Shown piece by piece: positions 40,678 through 53,249 of a DNA stretch of 64,000 bases. The notes beneath the pieces are model-generated. The model was not told the DNA's origin and made no database searches. It worked only from the letters and a program-made list of their open reading frames with translations. Both the position numbers and the translations under genes were made by a program. Numbering within the stretch: position 1 is the stretch's first letter; every line of letters starts with the position of its first letter. The stretch is from Nocardia asteroides (GTDB lineage Bacteria > Actinomycetota > Actinomycetes > Mycobacteriales > Mycobacteriaceae), in NCBI RefSeq assembly GCF_900637185.1, contig NZ_LR134352.1, positions 5,446,001-5,510,000 of the forward strand. Direction: 5' to 3'.

Positions 40678-41394
40678 GTGACCCACACAGACGACACGGG
40701 TGACGAAAGCGCTACCGGCACCGTCACATCGGGATCCGGGGCGGATCTCACCGTGCGTCAACGCACGGTCCTCGACGTCATCCGCACCTCGGTGACCGAA
40801 CGCGGCTACCCGCCCAGCATCCGCGAGATCGGCGACGCCGTCGGCCTCACCTCCACCTCCTCGGTGGCCCATCAGCTGCGGGCTCTCGAACGCAAGGGCT
40901 ACCTGCGCCGCGACCCGAATCGTCCGCGCGCGGTGAATGTCCGCGGTCTGGACGAGGCGGTGCGCTCGGTGACGACGCTGCCGGTGGAACCGGCCGACGA
41001 GGTCGACCCCAGCAGGCCGACCCCGACCTTCGTCCCGGTCCTCGGCCGGATCGCCGCCGGTGGGCCGATCCTCGCCGAGCAGGCGGTGGAAGACGTCTTC
41101 CCGCTGCCCCGCGAGCTCGTCGGCGACGGGTCGCTGTTCCTGCTCAAGGTCGTCGGCCAGTCGATGGTCGACGCGGCCATCTGCGACGGCGACTGGGTCG
41201 TGGTGCGGCAGCAGAACGTCGCCGAGGGCGGTGACATCGTGGCCGCCATGATCGACGGCGAGGCGACGGTGAAGACCTTCAAGCGCACCGGCAAGGACGT
41301 GTGGCTGATGCCGCACAACCCGCACTTCGAACCGATTCCCGGTAACGACGCGCAAATCCTGGGCAAGGTCGTCACCGTCATCCGCAAGATCTGA
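40678..41394 (+). CDS. lexA: SOS repressor LexA
   Basis: A 238-residue repressor with an N-terminal winged helix ([28 protein letters not shown], with the recognition helix SSVAHQL) and a C-terminal S24 peptidase-like domain. The self-cleavage site is in [11 protein letters not shown] (Ala-Gly), the catalytic Ser is in [11 protein letters not shown], and the Lys is in ATVKTFKR. RecA filaments trigger its autocleavage and release the SOS genes. The GTG at 40678 is chosen because GGAAGGG precedes it at good spacing. Three LexA boxes lie upstream, shared with the divergent SOS division gene. Its stop converges on the pirin gene within a small palindrome. Confidence 0.97.
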   Translation: MTHTDDTGDESATGTVTSGSGADLTVRQRTVLDVIRTSVTERGYPPSIREIGDAVGLTSTSSVAHQLRALERKGYLRRDPNRPRAVNVRGLDEAVRSVTTLPVEPADEVDPSRPTPTFVPVLGRIAAGGPILAEQAVEDVFPLPRELVGDGSLFLLKVVGQSMVDAAICDGDWVVVRQQNVAEGGDIVAAMIDGEATVKTFKRTGKDVWLMPHNPHFEPIPGNDAQILGKVVTVIRKI

Positions 41395-41400
41395 GCGCGC

Positions 41401-42144
41401 TCAGCCGCGCACGGACGCGTCCATCTCCCAGATCAGCAGTTCGGCGGCGGTCGTCGCGGTGACGCGATGGCCGCCGGACGCGGTCAGGCGCACGGCGTCA
41501 CCCTGCGCGAGCGGGCCGTGATCCTCGAAGTCGGCCGCGCCGCGCGCGAGGAACACATGGCCGTACGGCGCGTCCGGCACGGTGATCGACTGTCCGGGAT
41601 CCAGGCGCGCCACATGGAAGGTGGCGTGGCGGTTGCCGATCCCGATCGCGGCCTCGCCCCGGTAGCGCGGCATCCCGGAAGCGACCGGGACCAGCGTGTT
41701 GCGGCGCAGCTCGCCGGCGATGTCGAGCTCCTGGTAGCTCGGCGCGACGCCGGGAGTGTCCGGCGGGATCCACATCTGCACGACGTGCAGGCGCTCGCGT
41801 TCCCGATAGCCCGCGCCGTTGCGTTCGGAGTGCCGGATGCCGGTGCCCGCGCTCATCCGCTGCGCCAGGCCGGGATGGATCACCCCGGAGTGCCCGGCCG
41901 AGTCCTGGTGCACCACGGTGCCCTCCAGCACCCAGGTGAGGATCTCGGTGTCGCGATGCTGGTGGGTGTCGAAGCCCTCGCCGGGGCCCACGGTGTCCTC
42001 GTTGTGCACCAGCAGCAGGCCGTGCGCGTTGTCCTCGAGCACGAAGTTGCCGGTCGCCGGGAAGGACTGGCGGGAGTCGAGCCACTCGTTCCACCAGTGG
42101 AAACGGTCCGCACCGGGGACCACCCGGACATTCGCTGTCGCCAT
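41401..42144 (-). CDS. Pirin family bicupin protein
   Basis: A 247-residue bicupin. The first cupin carries the pirin metal-binding histidines in FDTHQHRDTEILTW (two His plus a Glu region) and GTGIRHSERN. The second half repeats the fold with less conserved ligands. Bacterial pirins bind Fe(II) or Mn(II) and some cleave quercetin or act as transcription cofactors; which applies here is unknown. The ATG at 42144 was chosen because GGAAGG precedes it by eight bases; GTG codons just upstream are alternatives. It converges on lexA. Confidence 0.9.
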   Translation of the reverse strand: MATANVRVVPGADRFHWWNEWLDSRQSFPATGNFVLEDNAHGLLLVHNEDTVGPGEGFDTHQHRDTEILTWVLEGTVVHQDSAGHSGVIHPGLAQRMSAGTGIRHSERNGAGYRERERLHVVQMWIPPDTPGVAPSYQELDIAGELRRNTLVPVASGMPRYRGEAAIGIGNRHATFHVARLDPGQSITVPDAPYGHVFLARGAADFEDHGPLAQGDAVRLTASGGHRVTATTAAELLIWEMDASVRG

Positions 42145-42195
42145 CACCGCCACCTTCCGCTATCCGGACCTGAGTCCGTATAGCTCCGACAACGC

Positions 42196-42228
42196 GGTCG
42201 GCGCCGTGGACATTCCACGACGCCGACC
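42196..42228. terminator. Terminator hairpin after the acyltransferase gene
   Basis: Arms 42196-42209 and 42215-42228 pair with one mismatch around a five-base loop. It lies 12 bases past the acyltransferase stop (leftward transcription) and before the pirin start. Confidence 0.72.
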
Positions 42229-42239
42229 GGCGGTCCGGG

Positions 42240-43142
42240 TCAGAAGGGCAGGGCCTCGCGCAGGCGCCCGGCGAGGGTGCGACCGGAGTCGCGGTCCCGC
42301 TCGGTGAACAGGAACTGCAGTTCCTCCTCGAGGCCCTTGCGCACGACATCGCGCAGATCGGCCGCCGCGGCGTCGAGATCGTCGGCCTCGAGCCAGGGAG
42401 TGGGGTCGATCGGCGTACCGGCGGAGAAGTAGAACCGTTCCGGACGCGGCAGTGGCGTCGGGCCGATGCCCTTGACCATCGGCGGATTCAGCTCCGGGTT
42501 GATCCCGAGCAGGCTGCACGTCCAGCGCAGCGGACGCATCACCGGATGCTGCCCGTCGAAGACGATGTCGAGCGCGTCGTCGATGCCGATCATGGCCAGC
42601 GGCACGATCGGCACGCCGGCCTGGATGGCCATCCGCGCGAACCCGGTGCGGCCCTCCCACTTGAGCACGTACTTCTCGCCTTTGCGCCGGATCGCCTCGC
42701 GCCCACCGCCGGGGAACACGACCACGGCCTCGCCCTGTTCGAGCAGGGTCAGGCAGTTGGTCCTGGTGCCGCGCACCGCGCCGAAGCGATGCAGGATCTC
42801 CCGCACGCCGGGCACCATCAGCACGTGCTCGGCCAGGCCGCGCACCAGCCTGCCCCGCTCGCGCAGGATCGCCGGCATCAGCAGCGGCGCGTCGATCCCG
42901 CCGAGCAGATTGTGGTTGGCCACGATGAGCACCGGGCCCTCGGCCGGAATGTTGTCCAGGCCGTAGAACCGCGGGCTCGCCCATGCGCGCACCGGTGCGA
43001 AGACCGCCTCGAACGCGCGGATCTCCCACTCGCTCGGCGTCGGCTTCAGCGGCGCGTTGTCGGACAGGGTCCGGTCGCCCTGCCCGACCGATCCCGCCTT
43101 GTTCTCGTTCCCTGTTCCTGGACCCCGCTGGTCATTCGACAT
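42240..43142 (-). CDS. Lysophospholipid acyltransferase family (PlsC-like) protein
   Basis: A 300-residue acyltransferase. The acceptor motif is VANHNLLGGID, carrying the catalytic His, followed by the FGAVRGTRTN region and the phosphate-binding VVVFPGGGREA, all features of diacylglycerol/lysophosphatidate acyltransferases of actinobacteria. Later IVPLAMIGIDDALDIVFDG matches the DGAT-like branch found in mycobacterial Rv1428c/Rv1920-type proteins. It probably acylates a glycerolipid or related envelope lipid. The ATG at 43142 has GGAGGG upstream. Most of the first 50 residues are hydrophilic and poorly conserved. A terminator follows. Confidence 0.88.
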   Translation of the reverse strand: MSNDQRGPGTGNENKAGSVGQGDRTLSDNAPLKPTPSEWEIRAFEAVFAPVRAWASPRFYGLDNIPAEGPVLIVANHNLLGGIDAPLLMPAILRERGRLVRGLAEHVLMVPGVREILHRFGAVRGTRTNCLTLLEQGEAVVVFPGGGREAIRRKGEKYVLKWEGRTGFARMAIQAGVPIVPLAMIGIDDALDIVFDGQHPVMRPLRWTCSLLGINPELNPPMVKGIGPTPLPRPERFYFSAGTPIDPTPWLEADDLDAAAADLRDVVRKGLEEELQFLFTERDRDSGRTLAGRLREALPF

Positions 43143-43239
43143 AACACCCTCCTGCTGTCGACAATCGACCATAGCGCCCGTAAATGATTGTGTCGCATCG
43201 ATGTTGGCCGCTACCGGGCGGCAACCCGAGCCGACCGGA

Positions 43240-44790
<1,551 letters not shown>

Positions 44791-44833
44791 ACGCCTTCCA
44801 TGCTGCCACGTCACGGTGACGGCACGCATCCGG

Positions 44834-45742
44834 TTATCGGGTCTCCTGCGCGTTCCACCAGTCCGCCGACAGCGTGCCGCTCGCCAGCAGCACCGACGGG
44901 CCGCGCAGCCACGCCCGGCCCTGGTCGACGGTGACCCGCACGCGGCCGCCGGGCACGCGCACCGTGACCTCGCCGGATCCGGTCGCCACCGAGACACCGG
45001 CCGCGGTGAGCGCGGCCGCCGCGGCGGCCACCGTGCCGGTGCCGCAGGAGCGGGTCTCGCCGACGCCGCGTTCGTAGACGCGCATGTCCACGGCGTTGTC
45101 GGCGTCGAGCGCGGTGAGGATCTCGACGTTGACGCCGTGCGGGAACAGGTCGGGGTCGAAGCCGGGCGACACCGCCAGATCCAGCTTGGCCAGCGCGTCG
45201 GCGGTCAGCGCGGGATCGACGCAGGCCAGGTGCGGATTGCCGACATCGATGCCGATGCCGGCCAGGGCCCAGCCGCCCAGGGTCGCGGTCGACGGGCCGA
45301 GTTCGCGCACGAGGCCCATGTCGACGGTGACCTCGCCGTCGACCGGGCCCGCCACGTGCACCACGACCGGCCGCGCACCGGCCCGGCTGCCGACGATGTA
45401 CTCGGTGCGGGTCTCCAGGCCCGAGGCGTTCAGGTAGTGCGCGAACACCCGGACACCGTTGCCGCACATCTCGGCGATCGAGCCGTCGGCGTTGCGGTAG
45501 TCCATGAACCAGTCGGTTTCGGCGACGCCCGCGGGCAGCTCGGCGAGCACACCGGCGGCGACGAGCGCGCCCGCCCTGGCCACCCGCAGCACGCCGTCGG
45601 CGCCGAGACCGCGCTGCCGGTCGCACAGCGCCGCGACGCGCTCGACGGTCAGGTCGAGGCGGCCCTGCGGGTCGGGCAGCACGACGAAATCGTTCTGCGT
45701 GCCGTGGCCCTTGCTGAATTCGATGTCGGACACGTCGTCCAT
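44834..45742 (-). CDS. dapF: Diaminopimelate epimerase
   Basis: A 302-residue enzyme that interconverts LL- and meso-diaminopimelate, supplying the cell-wall cross-linking residue and lysine. The two catalytic cysteines are visible in [12 protein letters not shown] and [12 protein letters not shown], and the N-terminal [14 protein letters not shown] and GADGVLR are conserved. The length is typical of actinobacterial DapF (about 290). It sits in a leftward series after miaA and an RNA methyltransferase and before hflX. Confidence 0.97.
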   Translation of the reverse strand: MDDVSDIEFSKGHGTQNDFVVLPDPQGRLDLTVERVAALCDRQRGLGADGVLRVARAGALVAAGVLAELPAGVAETDWFMDYRNADGSIAEMCGNGVRVFAHYLNASGLETRTEYIVGSRAGARPVVVHVAGPVDGEVTVDMGLVRELGPSTATLGGWALAGIGIDVGNPHLACVDPALTADALAKLDLAVSPGFDPDLFPHGVNVEILTALDADNAVDMRVYERGVGETRSCGTGTVAAAAAALTAAGVSVATGSGEVTVRVPGGRVRVTVDQGRAWLRGPSVLLASGTLSADWWNAQETR

Positions 45743-45768
45743 TCTTCCCTGCGGGTCCGCGGGGCCGG

Positions 45769-46605
45769 TTACCGGGCGAAGGTGCGTCGCTGACGGGCGA
45801 TCTCGTAGAGGCTGATCGCGCCGGCCGAGGGCGCACCGAGGGAGCTGGCGGTACCGCCCATCGGGATCGTCACCAGGTCGTCGCAGGCCTCGGCCCAGGC
45901 CTGGCTCATGCCGCTGGTCTCGTTGCCGACCACCAGGATGGTGGCCTCGGTGAAGTCGTAGTCGTAGATGGTGCTCGGGGCGTGCTCGTCGGTGCCCACG
46001 ATGCGGGTCGGGATACCGCGGGCCACCTGCCGGTCGCGGAATTCGAGTACCTGCCCCGGGCCGGCGGCACGCAGCACGGGGACCGCGAACAGCGAGCCGG
46101 TGGAGGCGCGCACGGCCTGCGGGTCGAACTGGTCGGCGCCGTGCCCGGTGACGATCACGCCCGACGCGCCGAACGCGTCGGCCGAGCGGATGAGCGTGCC
46201 CAGGTTGCCCGGCGAGTTCGGGCGGTCGAACACGACCACGACCGGGGCGTCCTCGCCCGGCTCACCCGGCGCGTAGTCGGCCAGATCCGGCTGGCGCGAC
46301 ACCGCGACCGCCACGATCTCGGGCGAACCGGCCGTCTTCTCCCCCAGCTCGGCCATGAGCTCGGGCACCAGCCCCACCTGCGGGACGTCGGCGGTGTCGA
46401 GGACCTCGCGGGCCCAGCTGGACAGCTCGGGGGTGCCGAGGCGATACAGCAGCGTCTCCAACGGCCAGTCGTTGGCCAGCGCCTGGGTGATCGGGCGCAC
46501 GCCCTGCACGAGGAACCGGCCGTCACGATGACGTTTGGTCCGGTTGTTGAGATAGGCCTGCCACACCTGCACCGAGGCGTTGCGGGTACTCACTCGTCGG
46601 GTCAC
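45769..46605 (-). CDS. TrmH/SpoU family RNA 2'-O-methyltransferase
   Basis: A 278-residue SPOUT enzyme. The N-terminal substrate-binding part ([16 protein letters not shown]) precedes the trefoil-knot catalytic domain with motif 1 [18 protein letters not shown], motif 2 VVGNETSGM and motif 3 [22 protein letters not shown]. Motif 3 differs from the usual SLNVSVAAxILLYE because the Asn is replaced by Gly, so the target or efficiency may differ. The target may be rRNA or tRNA. The GTG at 46605 overlaps the miaA stop by four bases. A GTG at 46593 is an alternative. Confidence 0.85.
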   Translation of the reverse strand: MTRRVSTRNASVQVWQAYLNNRTKRHRDGRFLVQGVRPITQALANDWPLETLLYRLGTPELSSWAREVLDTADVPQVGLVPELMAELGEKTAGSPEIVAVAVSRQPDLADYAPGEPGEDAPVVVVFDRPNSPGNLGTLIRSADAFGASGVIVTGHGADQFDPQAVRASTGSLFAVPVLRAAGPGQVLEFRDRQVARGIPTRIVGTDEHAPSTIYDYDFTEATILVVGNETSGMSQAWAEACDDLVTIPMGGTASSLGAPSAGAISLYEIARQRRTFAR

Positions 46606-47537
46606 TGCGCTGTCCGTCCTGTCGGTTCGTCGAGCTGTGCCAGCGCGGTCGCGGCGAGCTCGGGATCGGCGCCGTCGACCCAGCGCACCCTGGGATCGCG
46701 GCGGAACCACGACCGCTGCCTGCGCACATACCGGCGGGTGCCGATGAGGGTGCGCTCGCGGGCGTGGGCGAGGTCGTACTCGCCGTCGAGATGGGCCAGC
46801 ACCTGGGCGTAGCCGATCGCGCGGCGGGCGGTCTGGCCGTCGCGCAGCCCGACCTCGATCAGCGCGCGCACCTCCTCGACCAGGCCGGTGTCGAACATGA
46901 GCGCCGTGCGCGCCTCGATGCGCGCGTCCAGCGCCGCGGTCTCGCGGTCGACGCCGAGGATGACGGTGTCCCAGCGCGGCGGGCCGATGGTCGGCGCCGA
47001 CGCCGCGAACGGCTGCCCGGTCAGCTCGACCACCTCGAGCGCGCGCACCATCCGCCTGCCGTCGGTGGGCAGGATGGTCGCCGCGGCGACCGGGTCGGCC
47101 GCGCGCAGTGCCGCGTGCACGGCGGGAGTGCCGCCCTCGGCCAGCAGCGCCTCCCAGCGGGCCCTGACCTCGGGGTCGGTGGCCGGGAAGTCCCACTGGT
47201 CCAGCAGCGCCTGGACGTACATCATCGAGCCGCCGACGACCACCGGGGTGTGCCCGCGCGCCATGATGTCCTCGACGATCGCGCTGGCGGCGCTCTGATA
47301 GGCGGCGACCGTCGCGGTCTCGGTGACGTCGAGGACGTCGAGCAGGTGGTGGGGAATGCCACGACGCTGCGCGGGCGGCAGTTTCGCGGTGCCCACGTCC
47401 ATGCCGCGGTACAGCTGCATCGCGTCGATGTTGACGATCTCGCCGCCGAGCCGTTCGGCCAGGTCGAGCGCGAGATCGGATTTGCCGGTGGCGGTGGGGC
47501 CGACGACCGCGATGGGGCGCTTCGCCCAGCTCGTCAC
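46602..47537 (-). CDS. miaA: tRNA dimethylallyltransferase MiaA
   Basis: A 311-residue enzyme that adds an isopentenyl group to A37 of tRNAs reading UNN codons. The P-loop is [13 protein letters not shown], the DSMQ-like motif is [18 protein letters not shown], and the tRNA-binding segment includes RRAIGYAQ and [13 protein letters not shown]. The family length is about 300. The GTG at 47537 overlaps the upstream gene's stop, and its own stop overlaps the methyltransferase start. miaB, which thiolates the same base, lies further up the window. Confidence 0.96.
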   Translation of the reverse strand: MTSWAKRPIAVVGPTATGKSDLALDLAERLGGEIVNIDAMQLYRGMDVGTAKLPPAQRRGIPHHLLDVLDVTETATVAAYQSAASAIVEDIMARGHTPVVVGGSMMYVQALLDQWDFPATDPEVRARWEALLAEGGTPAVHAALRAADPVAAATILPTDGRRMVRALEVVELTGQPFAASAPTIGPPRWDTVILGVDRETAALDARIEARTALMFDTGLVEEVRALIEVGLRDGQTARRAIGYAQVLAHLDGEYDLAHARERTLIGTRRYVRRQRSWFRRDPRVRWVDGADPELAATALAQLDEPTGRTAQ

Positions 47538-48307
47538 TCCTGCGTCCCTTCCTGTCCGACCGGTTGCCACACGCTCACGTCGTAGCCGACGCCATAGGGT
47601 GCGCCCTGATAGAGGGTACGCACCCGCGGATCGGCCGGATCAGCGGCGAACAGACCGCCGAGTACCTGGTAGGCGGCGCGTCCGTCGAGCAGCAGTTCCG
47701 CGCTCAACGCGGGGTCGAGCGCGGCCAGTCCGGCGCGCGATCCGGTGCGCAGCGCGGCGTCGAGCGCGTGCTGGACCGGCGCCGCGCGCTCGTCCAGATA
47801 GCCCGGCGCCGCCACGGTCAGCGTGGCCGCGCCGTCGGCGACGACGAGCACCGCGTGCGGCGCGGGCTCGGCGTCGAGTTCGGCGCGCAGCGCGGCACCC
47901 GCCGCCGCGCACTCGGCCGGGGCGGTGTCGGCGGCGAGCAGTCGCGCCGACACCGTGATCCCGGGCGCGACCCGCTCGCGCAACCATCCGGCGATCAGCA
48001 CCGGCAGCGGAAGCTGGGCGTCTGCCGGCGGCTCGGCGCGGCCCGCCGGACCGAGGCCGACGACGACGTCGGCGCCGAAACCACGGAAGGTCCCTCTGGT
48101 CGCCGGCGCGAAGTTCTGGTCGTGCGCGCCGACGCCGACGACCGTCCAGCGGTCCGCGGCGGCGGCCAGCGCGGCCGCGGCGTCGAGCGCCGCGGCGCGC
48201 AGCGCGACGGTCGGGTCGTCGGGATCACCACCGGATGCCGCGGGCCGCCCGCACAGCTCGGGCACCAGCATCGGCGGCGACGGGACCAGGGCCGCTATCG
48301 AGAACAC
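47534..48307 (-). CDS. Conserved alanine-rich protein (Rv2728c-like)
   Basis: A 257-residue, alanine-rich protein with a start [20 protein letters not shown] and motifs [22 protein letters not shown], and a C-terminal [22 protein letters not shown]. The fold resembles class III extradiol ring-cleavage dioxygenase (LigB-like) subunits, though the metal-binding histidines are not evident, so a catalytic role is doubtful. The position next to miaA matches M. tuberculosis Rv2728c. The GTG at 48307 gives the conserved N-terminus. It overlaps miaA by four bases. Confidence 0.75.
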   Translation of the reverse strand: MFSIAALVPSPPMLVPELCGRPAASGGDPDDPTVALRAAALDAAAALAAAADRWTVVGVGAHDQNFAPATRGTFRGFGADVVVGLGPAGRAEPPADAQLPLPVLIAGWLRERVAPGITVSARLLAADTAPAECAAAGAALRAELDAEPAPHAVLVVADGAATLTVAAPGYLDERAAPVQHALDAALRTGSRAGLAALDPALSAELLLDGRAAYQVLGGLFAADPADPRVRTLYQGAPYGVGYDVSVWQPVGQEGTQE

Positions 48308-48570
48308 GCGGTAACCGTAGCCGGAGCACCGGCACCCGGCGCCACCCGCCGCCGCGCGAGCGGGGTGTGGTCTGCGAGTGTCCGGCGCGGTGATGCCCGG
48401 TGAGATTGCTAGTGTTTTCAGGTGCGACCACCCACGTCGCACGGGACGAAATCCCAGGAAATCCGGCATCCGATCGCGCGGATCGATGGTTTCCTCGGCT
48501 CGAACCGGGTTCAATGGGATGTGCTAGGGCGTAACCAGGCAGCCGTGACGCGCGGCAGGGACGGAGAGCA

Positions 48571-49950
48571 ATGACCGACAGCAACGGAACCGCGAAGCCC
48601 ACCCCCGGTCCGGGCCCGCGACCCTCCGGTACCCCCAAGCCCGGCGGCACGACTGCGCGTCCGCCGAAGCCACACGCCGTCAAACCGGCGCCGGGCCCCG
48701 ATCAACCGCACCCGCACGCCGTCGTCGTCCCGACCGTCACCGACCCCGGCAAGTGGGGCCGCGTCGACGAGGACGGCACCGCGTGGGTGAAGACCGCCGA
48801 GGGCGAGCGCGTCATCGGTTCCTGGCAGGCGGGCGACGCCGCCGAGGGCCTGGCCCACTTCGGCCGCCGCTTCGACGACCTGGCCACCGAGGTCGCGCTG
48901 CTCGAGGCCAGGCTGGCCGCGGGCGCCGACGCCCGCAAGACCAAGGCCGCCGCGCTGGCGCTGGCCGAGACGCTGCCCACCGCGGCCGTCATCGGCGATA
49001 TCGACGGTCTGTCCGCCCGGCTACAGGCCATCACCGAGCACTCCGAGGAAGCCGCCGCGCACGCCAAGGAGGAGAAGGAGCGCGCCCGGCACGAGCACAC
49101 CGAGCGCAAGGAAGCCCTCGCCGCCGAGGCCGAGCAGATCGCCGCCGAGTCCACCCAGTGGAAGGCCGCGGGCGACCGGCTGCGCGAGATCCTCGACGAG
49201 TGGAAGTCCATCCGCGGGGTCGACCGCAAGGTCGACGACGCCCTGTGGAAGCGGTACTCCAAGGCCCGCGAGGCGTTCAACCGCCGCCGTGGCGCCCACT
49301 TCGCCGAGCTCGACCGGGAACGCGCCTCGGCGAAGACCCGCAAGGAAGAGCTGTGCGTGCGCGCCGAGGAGCTGTCCGGCTCCACCGACTGGACCGGCAC
49401 GGCCGCGGTGTTCCGCGACCTGCTCACCGAATGGAAGGCCGCGGGCCGCGCCCCGCGCGAGGCCGACGAGGCGCTGTGGCGCCGGTTCAAGAGCGCCCAG
49501 GACGTGTTCTTCGCCGCCCGCAACGCGGCGGTGTCCGAGCGTGACGCCGAATTCGAGCACAACGCCACCGCCAAGCAGGAGCTGCTGCGCGCCTACGAGC
49601 ACATCGATCCGGCCGCCGGACTCGAGGCCGCCCGGTCCGCGCTGCGCGAGCTGCAGGACAAGTGGGACGCCATCGGCAAGGTTCCGCGCGAGCGCATGCA
49701 GGAGCTGGAAGGCAAGCTGCGCGCCATCGAGAAGAAGGTGCGCGACGCCGCCGACCAGCAGTGGCGCCGCACCGACCCCGAGGCCGTGGCCCGCGCCGCG
49801 CAGTTCCGCGAGCGGGTGGCCCAGTTCGAGGAGCAGGCCGCCAAGGCCACCGCGGCGGGCAAGAAGCGCGACGCGGAGAAGGCGCTCGAGCAGGCCAAGC
49901 AGTGGCGCGAGTGGGCCGAGGCCGCCGAGGGCGCGGTCAGCAACCGCTAG
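48571..49950 (+). CDS. DUF349 family coiled-coil protein (Rv2731-like)
   Basis: A 459-residue cytoplasmic protein. The first 55 residues are Pro/Gly/Lys-rich and disordered. A short beta segment ([27 protein letters not shown]) follows, then a long coiled coil (about residues 150-210) and three tandem DUF349 repeats, each with a WK or WKxxG / RF motif ([68 protein letters not shown]). DUF349 proteins are implicated in stress and ribosome/recombination-related roles but lack a defined activity. The terminator follows directly. Confidence 0.9.
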   Translation: MTDSNGTAKPTPGPGPRPSGTPKPGGTTARPPKPHAVKPAPGPDQPHPHAVVVPTVTDPGKWGRVDEDGTAWVKTAEGERVIGSWQAGDAAEGLAHFGRRFDDLATEVALLEARLAAGADARKTKAAALALAETLPTAAVIGDIDGLSARLQAITEHSEEAAAHAKEEKERARHEHTERKEALAAEAEQIAAESTQWKAAGDRLREILDEWKSIRGVDRKVDDALWKRYSKAREAFNRRRGAHFAELDRERASAKTRKEELCVRAEELSGSTDWTGTAAVFRDLLTEWKAAGRAPREADEALWRRFKSAQDVFFAARNAAVSERDAEFEHNATAKQELLRAYEHIDPAAGLEAARSALRELQDKWDAIGKVPRERMQELEGKLRAIEKKVRDAADQQWRRTDPEAVARAAQFRERVAQFEEQAAKATAAGKKRDAEKALEQAKQWREWAEAAEGAVSNR

Positions 49951-49960
49951 CCGACAACGC

Positions 49961-49991
49961 GAAACCCCCGACCAGGCTGGTCGGGGGTTTC
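49961..49991. terminator. Strong terminator after the DUF349 gene
   Basis: A perfect 14-base stem (49961-49974 with 49978-49991) with a three-base loop, further extendable outward with small bulges, lies 11 bases after the stop. It is placed to stop both this gene and the convergent Rv2732c-like gene. Confidence 0.9.
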
Positions 49992-50004
49992 GTCGTTGCG
50001 GGGC

Positions 50005-50724
50005 CTATTCGCCGGTCAGCCGCTTGCGGTCGCGTTCCTCGGCCTCGCGGGCCGCGTTGCGCCGCTGTTCCTCGGCCGCCAGCTGCACCGCGGTGCGGCT
50101 CCAGACCACGCGGACCCAGTGGAAGGTCAGCACCATGATGGCGAGGGTGCCCAGGATCAGCCCGATGCCCGGACCCGCGCCCTCGTAGTTGCCCAGGCCG
50201 GGGGTCTGGCGATGCCAGATCGACAGCACGCCGAACACGCTGCCGACCGCCGAGCCCGCGCAGGCCAGCCAGGCCAGCACCCAGCGGCGGGTGGTCAGCG
50301 CCAGCAGCGAGAAGCCGACGCCGAAGACGATGACGAGCCAGACGAAGATCCGCGAGGGCAGGCCGATGTGCTCGACGCCGGCCGCCTGGGTGTTCAGCAG
50401 CACGTCGAAGCCGCGCGCGGTGCCCGCCGTGGGCAGCACCAGCGAGATCAGCAGCGCGAAGACCGCGCCCGCCACCACCAGTGCTCGCGCGCCGGGATCG
50501 ATCTCGCCGGCGATGCGGCGTTCCACCGCGTCGAGTTCGCCGCGGAACTGCTCGAACTGCTTGTCCTCGTCCACCCGGTTCACCGCGTTCTCGCTCCTGT
50601 CCGCAGGCTGATCGTTGCCGGTCTCGTGTGCCCTGGGCTCTACTGTGCCATCTCCGGAGGTGGCGTCCGCACCCGACCCACTACGACCGGTAGTAGGGTC
50701 GGGTTCGTCGCCGGGCGAGGTCAC
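50005..50724 (-). CDS. Conserved membrane protein (Rv2732c-like)
   Basis: A 239-residue protein with a hydrophilic N-terminus of about 80 residues, four predicted helices (starting at [51 protein letters not shown] and [13 protein letters not shown]) and an acidic/basic coiled tail ([15 protein letters not shown]). It matches the Rv2732c family in position and topology. Function is unknown. It overlaps the miaB stop by four bases (ATGA), so it is translated together with it. Confidence 0.85.
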   Translation of the reverse strand: MTSPGDEPDPTTGRSGSGADATSGDGTVEPRAHETGNDQPADRSENAVNRVDEDKQFEQFRGELDAVERRIAGEIDPGARALVVAGAVFALLISLVLPTAGTARGFDVLLNTQAAGVEHIGLPSRIFVWLVIVFGVGFSLLALTTRRWVLAWLACAGSAVGSVFGVLSIWHRQTPGLGNYEGAGPGIGLILGTLAIMVLTFHWVRVVWSRTAVQLAAEEQRRNAAREAEERDRKRLTGE

Positions 50725-52265
50725 GAGCAGCCGGTCGAGCAGCCGCTGCTCACCGGCTCCACCGCGACCGGCGCGCCGATGCGGGGCAGGCCGAGGCCGA
50801 CCCCGATCGGGGCGGTCTTGGGCGTCACGCCGCGCTCGTGCGCGTCACCGGCGCTGGTGCGCCGATGCGACTTCACCACGCCGTCGGCGATGAGGTGGTG
50901 CGGCGCCGCCTCGGTGATGTCGACGACGACGAAGTCGCCCGGCCGGATCCCGGCATCGGTGCCGGGCCGGAAGTGCACCAGCCTGCCGTCGCGGGCGCGA
51001 CCGCTCATCCGGGCGGTGGCGGCGTTCTTCTTGCCCGCGCCCTCGGCGACGAGCAGTTCCACCTCCGTGCCGATCAGTGCCTGGTTGGCCTCCAGCGACA
51101 CCTGTTCCTGCAGCGCGATCAGCCGGTCGTAGCGTTCCTGCACCACCGCCTTGGGCAGCTGGTCGGGCAGTTCCGCGGCCGGGGTGCCGGGGCGCTTGGA
51201 GTACTGGAAGGTGTACGCGCTGGTGAACCGCGCCCGTCGCACCACGTCCAGGGTCTCCTGGAAGTCCTCCTCGGTCTCGCCGGGGAAGCCGACGATGATG
51301 TCGGTGGTGATCGAGGCGTGCGGCATGGCGGCGCGCACCTTGTCGATGATGCCGAGGAAGCGCTCCTTGCGGTAGGAGCGGCGCATGGCCTTGAGCACCC
51401 GGTCCGAACCGGACTGCAGCGGCATGTGCAGCTGCGGGCAGACGGTCGGGGTCTGCGCCATCGCCTCGATGACATCGTCGGTGAACTCCGCCGGATGCGG
51501 CGAGGTGAAGCGCACCCGCTCCAGGCCCTCGATCTGCCCGGTCGCGCGCAGCAGCTGGGCGAAGGCGCCGCGGTCGCGCGGCTGCTCCGGGTCGACGAAG
51601 TTCACGCCGTAGGAATTGACGTTCTGGCCGAGCAGGGTCACCTCGAGCACGCCCTGGTCGACCAGCGCCTGCACCTCGGCGAGCACGTCACCGGGCCTGC
51701 GGTCGACCTCCTTGCCGCGCAGCGAGGGCACGATGCAGAAGGTGCAGGTGTTGTTGCAGCCCACCGAGATCGACACCCAGCCGGCGTAGGCCGACTCCCG
51801 CTTGGCGGGCAGGGTCGAGGGGAACGCCTCGAGCGACTCCAGGATCTCGACCTGGGCTTCCTCGTTGTGCCGGGCGCGCTCCAGCAGCACCGGCAGCGAG
51901 CCGATGTTGTGCGTGCCGAACACCACGTCGACCCACGGCGCCTTGCGCACGACGGTCTCGCGGTCCTTCTGGGCCAGGCAGCCGCCGACGGCGATCTGCA
52001 TGCCCGGCCTGCCCTGCTTCACCGGCGCCAGGTGACCGAGGGTGCCGTAGAGCTTGTTGTCGGCGTTCTCGCGCACCGCGCAGGTGTTGAACACCACCAG
52101 GTCGGGGGTGTCGGAGGGCGCGGCCTTCACATAGCCCGCGTCTTCGAGCAGGCCGGACAAGCGTTCGGAGTCGTGTACGTTCATCTGGCAGCCGAAGGTG
52201 CGGACCTCGTAACTGCGCGCCTGCGTCGCCGCGCGCTCCGTCGCGTTCTGTCCGTTCGAATCCAC
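50721..52265 (-). CDS. miaB: tRNA-2-methylthio-N6-dimethylallyladenosine synthase MiaB
   Basis: A 514-residue radical-SAM methylthiotransferase that converts i6A37 to ms2i6A37. The N-terminal auxiliary-cluster cysteines are in [15 protein letters not shown] and VGGCLAQ. The radical SAM CxxxCxxC is in [13 protein letters not shown]-terminal TRAM domain follows ([27 protein letters not shown] and the later FVVVDITEA). The GTG at 52265 is used; a GTG at 52286 would add seven residues (MGPYPEQ). MiaA, which acts first on the same tRNAs, lies 3 kb away. The Rv2732c-like gene is coupled downstream. Confidence 0.95.
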   Translation of the reverse strand: MDSNGQNATERAATQARSYEVRTFGCQMNVHDSERLSGLLEDAGYVKAAPSDTPDLVVFNTCAVRENADNKLYGTLGHLAPVKQGRPGMQIAVGGCLAQKDRETVVRKAPWVDVVFGTHNIGSLPVLLERARHNEEAQVEILESLEAFPSTLPAKRESAYAGWVSISVGCNNTCTFCIVPSLRGKEVDRRPGDVLAEVQALVDQGVLEVTLLGQNVNSYGVNFVDPEQPRDRGAFAQLLRATGQIEGLERVRFTSPHPAEFTDDVIEAMAQTPTVCPQLHMPLQSGSDRVLKAMRRSYRKERFLGIIDKVRAAMPHASITTDIIVGFPGETEEDFQETLDVVRRARFTSAYTFQYSKRPGTPAAELPDQLPKAVVQERYDRLIALQEQVSLEANQALIGTEVELLVAEGAGKKNAATARMSGRARDGRLVHFRPGTDAGIRPGDFVVVDITEAAPHHLIADGVVKSHRRTSAGDAHERGVTPKTAPIGVGLGLPRIGAPVAVEPVSSGCSTGCS

Positions 52266-52421
52266 CTGTTCAGGGTACGGGCCCACCCCGGGTGGTCTGC
52301 GTCGCGGTCGGGAGACGCTCGCGGGACCGGTAGGTTACCGGCCGGTGTCGTTTCGGCGTGCCGTGACGGCGAGTCGCGGAAAGCGGGGCAAATCTCCGAA
52401 GAACGCCTAAGGTTTCTGACC

Positions 52422-53216
52422 ATGACCGACGACGCCGCACCCGCGACCGGGAACGCCGACGCCGCAGCCGCTGCCGGCGCGCCGCCGATGATCTCGATGC
52501 GCAACGTGGACAAACACTTCGGTGATCTCCACGTCCTGCGCCACATCAATCTCGAAGTCCCCCGCGGGCAGGTCGTGATCGTCCTCGGCCCGTCGGGCTC
52601 GGGGAAATCGACCCTGTGCCGCACCATCAACCGCCTCGAACCGATCGACTCCGGCGATATCGCCGTCGACGGTGTCGCCCTGCCCGCGGAGGGCAAGGCC
52701 CTGGCCGCGCTGCGCGCCGAGGTCGGCATGGTGTTCCAGTCGTTCAACCTGTTCGCGCACAAGACGATTCTGGAGAACGTGATGCTCGCGCCACTGAAGG
52801 TGCGCGGTATCAAGAAGGACCAGGCGCGCAAGAACGCCCTGGCCCTGCTCGACCGGGTCGGCATCGCCAACCAGGCCGAAAAGTACCCCGCCCAGCTCTC
52901 CGGCGGCCAGCAGCAGCGCGTCGCCATCGCCCGCTCGCTGGCGATGGACCCGAAGGTCATGCTCTTCGACGAGCCCACCTCGGCGCTGGACCCGGAGATG
53001 GTCAACGAAGTGCTCGAGGTGATGGTCTCCCTCGCGAAGGAGGGCATGACGATGCTGGTGGTGACCCACGAGATGGGCTTCGCCCGCCGGGCAGGCGACC
53101 GGGTGCTGTTCATGGCCGACGGCGAGATCGTCGAGGACACCGCGCCGGAGACGTTCTTCACCGCGCCCGCCTCCGATCGCGCCAAGGACTTCCTCGGCAA
53201 AATTCTCAGTCACTGA
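52422..53216 (+). CDS. gluA: Glutamate ABC transporter ATP-binding protein GluA
   Basis: A 264-residue ABC ATPase of the polar amino-acid family. Walker A is GPSGSGKST, the Q-loop is [10 protein letters not shown], the signature is LSGGQQQR, Walker B is [12 protein letters not shown], and the switch His is in [15 protein letters not shown]. The neighbouring genes GluB, GluC and GluD complete a gluABCD importer like that of Corynebacterium glutamicum. The ATG at 52422 is used; residues before [12 protein letters not shown] form a short alanine-rich tail, and the ATG at 52488 is an alternative. Confidence 0.93.
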   Translation: MTDDAAPATGNADAAAAAGAPPMISMRNVDKHFGDLHVLRHINLEVPRGQVVIVLGPSGSGKSTLCRTINRLEPIDSGDIAVDGVALPAEGKALAALRAEVGMVFQSFNLFAHKTILENVMLAPLKVRGIKKDQARKNALALLDRVGIANQAEKYPAQLSGGQQQRVAIARSLAMDPKVMLFDEPTSALDPEMVNEVLEVMVSLAKEGMTMLVVTHEMGFARRAGDRVLFMADGEIVEDTAPETFFTAPASDRAKDFLGKILSH

Positions 53217-53249
53217 CCCACCCACCCATCACCAGGAGAAGGACACTCG

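Noticed and set aside
41391..41404. Palindrome across the stops of lexA and the pirin gene
   Set aside because: It is only 14 bases, includes both stop codons, and has no loop, so it is more likely chance than a terminator.
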